DNA from: Prostheceraeus crozeri
Taxonomy: Eukaryota > Platyhelminthes > Polycladida > Euryleptidae
Direction: 5' to 3'
Assembly: GCA_907163375.1 (NCBI GenBank)
Contig: CAJQUW010007075.1
Span: forward strand, 1-64,000
Length of the DNA: 64,000 nucleotides
The translations under genes were made by a program, and so were the position numbers. This document shows, one piece after another, positions 61,672 to 64,000 of the stretch (position 1 is the stretch's first letter; each line of letters begins with the position of its first letter). The notes beneath the pieces are model-generated. The model searched no databases. It saw nothing but the letters and a program-made list of their open reading frames with translations, and was not told the origin of the DNA.

Positions 61672-62476
61672 GTAAGTTGAATATTGCATGATTTGAATAA
61701 GTCAGCTTTCTTTACTCAGATATTAATAATTTTGTTATCACTAAACCTGGGAGGCTAGCGACGGGTCTCTTTCTTTTTACCGCATTTTTGAATGGATAAG
61801 ATGAAAAGTTTCATAGATTGCCCATTGACAACACTACGGCGTAAATGGGCAATATCATTCAGGATTGTTAAGTTTTTCGTATATTAGACACGAACAGGTT
61901 TCTCCAAATCTCCGATGAATGATGCGAAGTCTATAAATCTCGAAATCGAATTGTATAATGAATGCATTGTTGCAATTTCTGAAAGTCCCACCTTACTAAT
62001 AGGGCGAGTTCGTCGATAAAGCTGCTGTGTAAGTGAACTTCGAACGTAGATCCCCCAAGGCATAATTTGACATTAATATTGAGAAACCTTTAACATAGTA
62101 AGCAATTAAACATTTGGTTGAGAAAATGCGGGAAAATGAAAAAGATCCTCAACGATTTCCGATGGCAATAATCACAAATTGCCGAGTTTGTTCTCTTATT
62201 GTGACTTTCCTAAATTGTTGCATATAATCTGCCTTTCAAAGATATCACAATGCGTCTGATTTAGGGCACCATTAAAGATGGAAAATATTTTTAATGACAA
62301 ATGCATGTACTGGTACCTTTGCTCTTGTACGTCTATGTAGTCTACACCTCAGGTTCGGAAATTGTCAATTCATTTAAACATGCGACATCAAATTCTGACC
62401 TAAAGAATGCATATGATTGTAGGGAGAATATTGGCAACAGGGTGTCGCACGAATTACAAGCGGGAAGTTCCCGGGC
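61672..62476. other. Non-coding stretch after the BED-hAT exon
   Basis: It begins with the GTAAGT donor. No downstream exon of the transposase and no other gene could be recognised. Confidence 0.4.
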
Positions 62477-62484
62477 GTGGCTGG

Positions 62485-63036
62485 CAGGGGTGATCAAAAA
62501 TTAATTGCAATTGAATTAAGCTGAGCTATCAATTGGTCATAATTGCATCAGAAAGTAATCAATTAACTGCAATTATTGGGTGGTGCCAATCAATTAATTT
62601 CAATTATTTTTCATCATCAATTAATCAATTGCGACCTATAAATTTTTGAACAAATGTTATTTGCCGAAGCAAGGAATGAGTTGGATAACATTTTTTTTTC
62701 TTTTAATAAAATCTTGAGATCTTATAATTTAGTGTTTCTCATTCAACGCGTATAGATCAAAGGCAAAATAAAAATAAAATATTGCTTTTGTCTTCGTAAT
62801 GCATTTCGGCTTTCAGCCCTTCTCAAACAGATGTTGTATAACAGATTTTGCAACATCTGTTTGAGAAGGGCTGAAAGCCGAAATGCATTACGAAGACAAA
62901 AGCAATATTTTATTTTTATTTTGACTTTGATCTATGCGCGTTGAATGAGAAACACTAAATTATAAGATCTCAAGATTTTATCAAAAGAAAAAAATGACCT
63001 ATAAATTGCAATGTAATTAAGTTTTGATAACCCCTG
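62485..63036. mobile_element. hAT-type MITE containing a nested hairpin insertion
   Basis: The left end is CAGGGGTGATCAAAAATTAA and the right end, on the other strand, CAGGGGTTATCAAAACTTAA. The flanks GTGGCTGG (62477-62484) and GCGGCTGG (63037-63044) agree in 7 of 8 bases, fitting an old hAT duplication. The interior is made of AATTGATTAATTG-like words and codes for nothing. Without the nested piece (62645-62995 plus one duplication) it is about 190 bp, a usual MITE size. Confidence 0.78.
62645..62995. mobile_element. Snap-back hairpin insertion with 12-bp duplication
   Basis: Two near-perfect inverted arms (62689-62836 and 62851-62996, about 147 bases each) are separated by 14 bases. Each arm contains GAAGGGCTGAAAGCCGAAAT or its complement, AATAAAATC and an AATATTTTATTTTTA stretch. 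GACCTATAAATT occurs at 62633-62644 and again at 62996-63007, consistent with a 12-bp target duplication. The 44 bases between the left duplication and the left arm are not palindromic. The transcript would fold into one long hairpin. The family is unknown. Confidence 0.8.
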
Positions 63037-63044
63037 GCGGCTGG

Positions 63045-64000
63045 TACCCTGTCGTACTCTTATTGATGTGGTTGATTGTGAACATGAAATCACATGTTCA
63101 ACAAAAATTGATCAATGCCTATGCATTCAACAGTAACAGTAAATGTATATCCTCTGTGACTCTGCAACAAAAGATATTCAGTCTTTGAATTTCGGTTTCA
63201 GCAATTACGGATTACTTTGCTCATATTTAACTCAACTAGTGGTAGGCCTACCGTAAATAGAAATCGTGCGATATGCAAAAGTTACAGAAAATGATCACAC
63301 AAAAACGTGTAAATGTGCATGATTGTGTTAACAGTGCAATAATTTTTATGTTGATCCATGTGTGCATGTAATATCATAAAAATACAATTTGAACAAAATA
63401 AACTGATTTCATACGGTGTAAAAGAGTAAAGGCATTTTTAGAAATTATAAACCTTCATAAATTTTTGGCAAAAAATGGTTTGATGTTGATATGCTGATGC
63501 TAGAGTCCTAGGTAGGAATCTCTTATGTACGTATTATGAGCGGAAAATTCCTTTGAATTAAAGCAAAGAGAAGAATAACAAAATAAAATAATTTTCCAAC
63601 AAAACTTCCCAACGCGTTTTTCGTTGTGACAGTCTCGAGAATATTTTTCCTCTACTTTAATAGGGAAGTAGGAGTTAATGCGGAGCTCACTTATTTCAGT
63701 TGCTCTCGCATTTGTTAGAAGATAATAGGATGTCTTTATTGTGGTGTCGTACGAGTGGGTGAGAGCAAAAATAATGCACATTGTACAGTACATGCGCTTG
63801 TAATAATAATGGAAGCAATTTATACCGTTATCTCTATTTTACATACATGCAAAGCAGATAAGTTTACAACCGCAATGCTCTTATACGTGTTCTGAATAAA
63901 TCTTCATCAGTCGCATGTACCTGCAGTGTGCAGTGAACATTCCTTATGCCCTTTCTTTCAGATGGAATTCGACGCACGACATGTTGAAGCATCTGTTGGA
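63045..64000. other. AT-rich sequence to window end, no gene seen
   Basis: One TAGGCCTACCG word at about 63243. A 97-codon frame on the minus strand (63793-63500) has no recognisable features. Confidence 0.4.

Noticed and set aside
1-64000. tRNA, rRNA or other structural RNA genes
   Set aside because: No cloverleaf with A and B boxes and no rRNA-like sequence was noticed on either strand. A tRNAscan-SE and Infernal run would settle it.

Overview
The window is eukaryotic and looks like transposon-packed, gene-poor DNA of an invertebrate animal. It is AT-rich, has GT-AG introns, and carries only animal-type DNA transposon families: hAT, piggyBac, PIF/Harbinger, Tc1/mariner, MULE and a Sola-like element. 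Repeated TAGGCCTA and TACATGTA words recall marine invertebrates such as echinoderms or molluscs. That is an impression, not an identification. I recognise no intact host gene, tRNA or rRNA.

Layout. 1-3.4 kb: no recognisable gene. 3.4-5.1 kb: broken hAT transposase. 5.83-9.61 kb: a complete PIF/Harbinger element with terminal repeats, a Myb/SANT-like gene and a DDE transposase. 12.9-35.4 kb: a tandem array (macrosatellite) of seven full or internally deleted units plus two partial units, about 3.07 kb each. The unit is a chimera of MULE transposase pieces, a hAT fragment, an unrecognised reading frame and a ~52-bp minisatellite.

36.13-53.33 kb is a nest of elements. piggyBac element 1 runs from TTAA at 36131 to TTAA at 49049. 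It was entered by a Sola-like element (36430-40643, TACT duplicated) and by a four-exon hAT element inside its transposase gene (41865-47212, GTCCGAGG duplicated). piggyBac element 2 abuts it and uses the same TTAA at 49049-49052. It runs to 53328 and carries a Tc1-like insertion (49502-50827).

53.9-55.4 kb: a Tc1/mariner-superfamily element with a DD41D-type transposase. 56.1-56.9 kb: a second mariner fragment. 57.5-58.6 kb: a minus-strand hAT relic. 59.63-60.26 kb: a 632-bp element with 17-bp perfect terminal inverted repeats and a 9-bp target duplication. It encloses a retroelement RNase H-like fossil and a promoter/poly(A)-like stretch. 60.65-61.67 kb: a BED-type hAT relic. 62.49-63.04 kb: a short hAT-type MITE entered by a long hairpin insertion.

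The genes do not form a pathway. The window records successive transposon insertions plus local tandem amplification. The macrosatellite, the back-to-back piggyBacs sharing one TTAA, and the terminal-repeat element carrying retroelement sequence are the most unusual parts.
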